Positions 63,007 to 64,000 of a DNA stretch of 64,000 nucleotides are shown piece after piece. The stretch spans positions 16,731,224 to 16,795,223 of the forward strand of contig CM035806.1 in assembly GCA_020466095.1 (NCBI GenBank), given 5' to 3'. Origin of the DNA: Chlorops oryzae. Lineage: Eukaryota; Arthropoda; Insecta; Diptera; Chloropidae. How positions within the stretch are numbered: position 1 is the first letter of the stretch; each line of letters starts with the position of its first letter. The position numbers and the translations under genes were made by a program. The notes beneath the pieces were generated by a model. The model searched no databases. It was not told the origin of the DNA and saw only the letters and a list, made by a program, of their open reading frames with translations.

Positions 63007-64000
63007 GTTCGTTGTGCTATTGGCCAATTGGCAAATTTATATTATTTAACTTAGGTACTTTACGCATAATTTAGCACAACGTCGATTGCAATTTGCATAC
63101 GTTGATGCCCTGGAACAGGAAGCGGTCCTGCAAGGTCACGACGGTTGCGTTAATTGCTTGGAATGGAGTCTGGATGGACGTGTTTTGGCTTCTTGTTCTG
63201 ATGATTTTCATGTTATACTGTGGGATCCTTTTCGCAAGAAACGTTTGCATAGTATACACACAAAACATGTTGGGAATATGTTTTCTGTAAAGTTTCTGCC
63301 GCGCCACAATGAGAATCTCATTGCAACAGGTGCTGCAGATAAGTTCATTTATGTCTATGACATAAACAGGGGCAATGAGTTCCTTATGAGCTGCAATTGT
63401 CATATGGGTCGTGTTAAACGTCTTGCAACGTCGCCAGATTCTCCGTTTCTTTTTTGGTCTGCTGGAGAGGATGGGATTATTTTGCAAATCGATATTCGCG
63501 AGTCGCATCGTTGCCGGGAGAAAGGGAATCGCGTTCAGCTATTGAACTTAACAGCATGTATTGATCCTACATCAGAGGCGAAATGCTTGGCTATTAATCC
63601 TCGTCGTACTGAATACATAGCTGTTGGAGCTAACGATCCATATGCCCGAATTTACGATCGCAGAATGTTAAAATTAGTGTCTTCCTACGTTGGTGATGTT
63701 CAAGGAGTTCGTTCCAATGGCGGTAGGAATCATAGATTTTTGAAATGAGATACATATATAAGTACACATGTTAAATGTGAGGTAATAATCTTTCCAGATC
63801 CTTTCGAGAAGAAAATTCCAAGAGATTGTGTTGCTTACTATTGTCCCGGACATATTAATAAAAATAATTCAAGGATTATGGAACACGAACCACGTGCAAT
63901 CACTTATCTTACTTTCAATGCAGCTGGTAATGAGTTGCTTGTAAATATTGGCGCTGAGCATGTTTATCTTTATGATTTGCAATCGGCCGAGCAACCGATT
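62898..64000 (+). CDS. adp: Adipose / WD and TPR repeat protein 1 (WDTC1), 5' part
   Basis: Anti-obesity factor Adipose; in vertebrates WDTC1 is a substrate receptor of the CUL4-DDB1 ubiquitin ligase and also affects chromatin. Exons: 62898-63006, 63075-63722 and 63798-64000 (continues past the window end), with introns of 68 and 75 bp and matching phases (1, 1). The 320 residues present give MINSRSSLINARFTDSRR, then NSCSLFIEREYG and AQRRLQFAYVDALEQEAVLQGH, and match WDTC1 closely. Five WD repeats are visible: about 55-87 (LQGHDGCVNCLEW...VILWD), 97-132, 145-178, 205-233 and the last in exon 3 (AITYLTFNAAGNELLVNIGAEHVYLYDL). DxR-type residues sit in repeats 3 and 4 (DIR, YDRR). The C-terminal TPR half lies beyond the window. 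The ATG has an A at -3. Divergent to naus. Confidence 0.93.
63075..63722 (+). CDS. adp: adp coding exon 2 (WD repeats 1-4)
   Basis: Starts CA CAA CGT, completing Ala-37. It holds WD repeats 1-4 and ends VQGVRSNG plus one base before GTAGGA. The apparent Met at 63086 is a TTG inside the exon, not a start. The frame's apparent end at 63748 is in the intron. Confidence 0.93.
63798..64000 (+). CDS. adp: adp coding exon 3, cut by the window end
   Basis: Acceptor TTTCCAG at 63797. Reads DPFEKKIPRDCVAYYCPGHINK... and AITYLTFNAAGNELLVNIGA..., matching AQYYVAGHLP and TYVTFSPNGTELLVNMGGEQ of WDTC1. Open to the last base. Confidence 0.92.

Noticed and set aside
63071..63508. Minus-strand 145-codon frame
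   Set aside because: It is antisense to adp exon 2 and matches no family.

Overview
The window is insect nuclear DNA, most likely from a higher dipteran and possibly a tephritid-type fly. The evidence is three split genes of insect families with introns of 50-100 bp, a very AT-rich background, and a dense load of MITEs, tRNA-derived SINEs and polypurine/polypyrimidine arrays. The species call is an inference from style. Only three protein-coding genes can be supported.

CSN7 (COP9 signalosome subunit 7, minus strand) covers most of the window. Exons 1-3 lie at 55,030-55,582, exon 4 at 5,762-5,982 and exon 5 at 3,163-3,298. Exons 3 and 4 join in frame across an intron of 49,047 bp (5,983-55,029), and nearly everything between 6 and 55 kb is repeat DNA inside it. 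The last few codons were not placed with certainty; a tiny candidate exon is at 411-424.

The intron is a fossil bed of transposons with readable boundaries. It holds several hAT elements with 8-bp target duplications (one nested in another, one with a broken transposase), a piggyBac-like element flanked by TTAA that contains a 1.25-kb foldback, and a Transib-like element with CACAGTG ends and a CGACG duplication. It also holds a Harbinger MITE, several pogo-type MITEs, a solo LTR, several tRNA-like SINEs, and an unplaced group of elements with CCCTGCAG ends and variable 2-bp duplications. Four arrays of hundreds to about 1,700 bp in the intron (8.1-9.4, 29.9-31.5, 42.3-43.5, 50.3-51.5 kb), and a smaller one at 3.9-4.3 kb in the next intron, are almost pure GA or CT. 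They produce long open frames that are not genes.

Upstream of CSN7 come more MITEs (55.7-58.0 kb), then the compact five-exon gene for a cortactin-binding protein 2 family member (naus/CTTNBP2NL-like, minus strand, 59,294-61,333). About 1.6 kb further on is the start of adp (adipose/WDTC1, plus strand, 62,898 to beyond the window end). naus and adp are divergent, and their shared spacer holds a hAT MITE and four TATCGATA-like DREF sites close to adp.

Functionally, WDTC1 proteins are substrate receptors of CUL4-DDB1 ubiquitin ligases, and the COP9 signalosome removes NEDD8 from cullins, so two of the three genes act on the same machinery. Whether that neighbourhood means anything is open.
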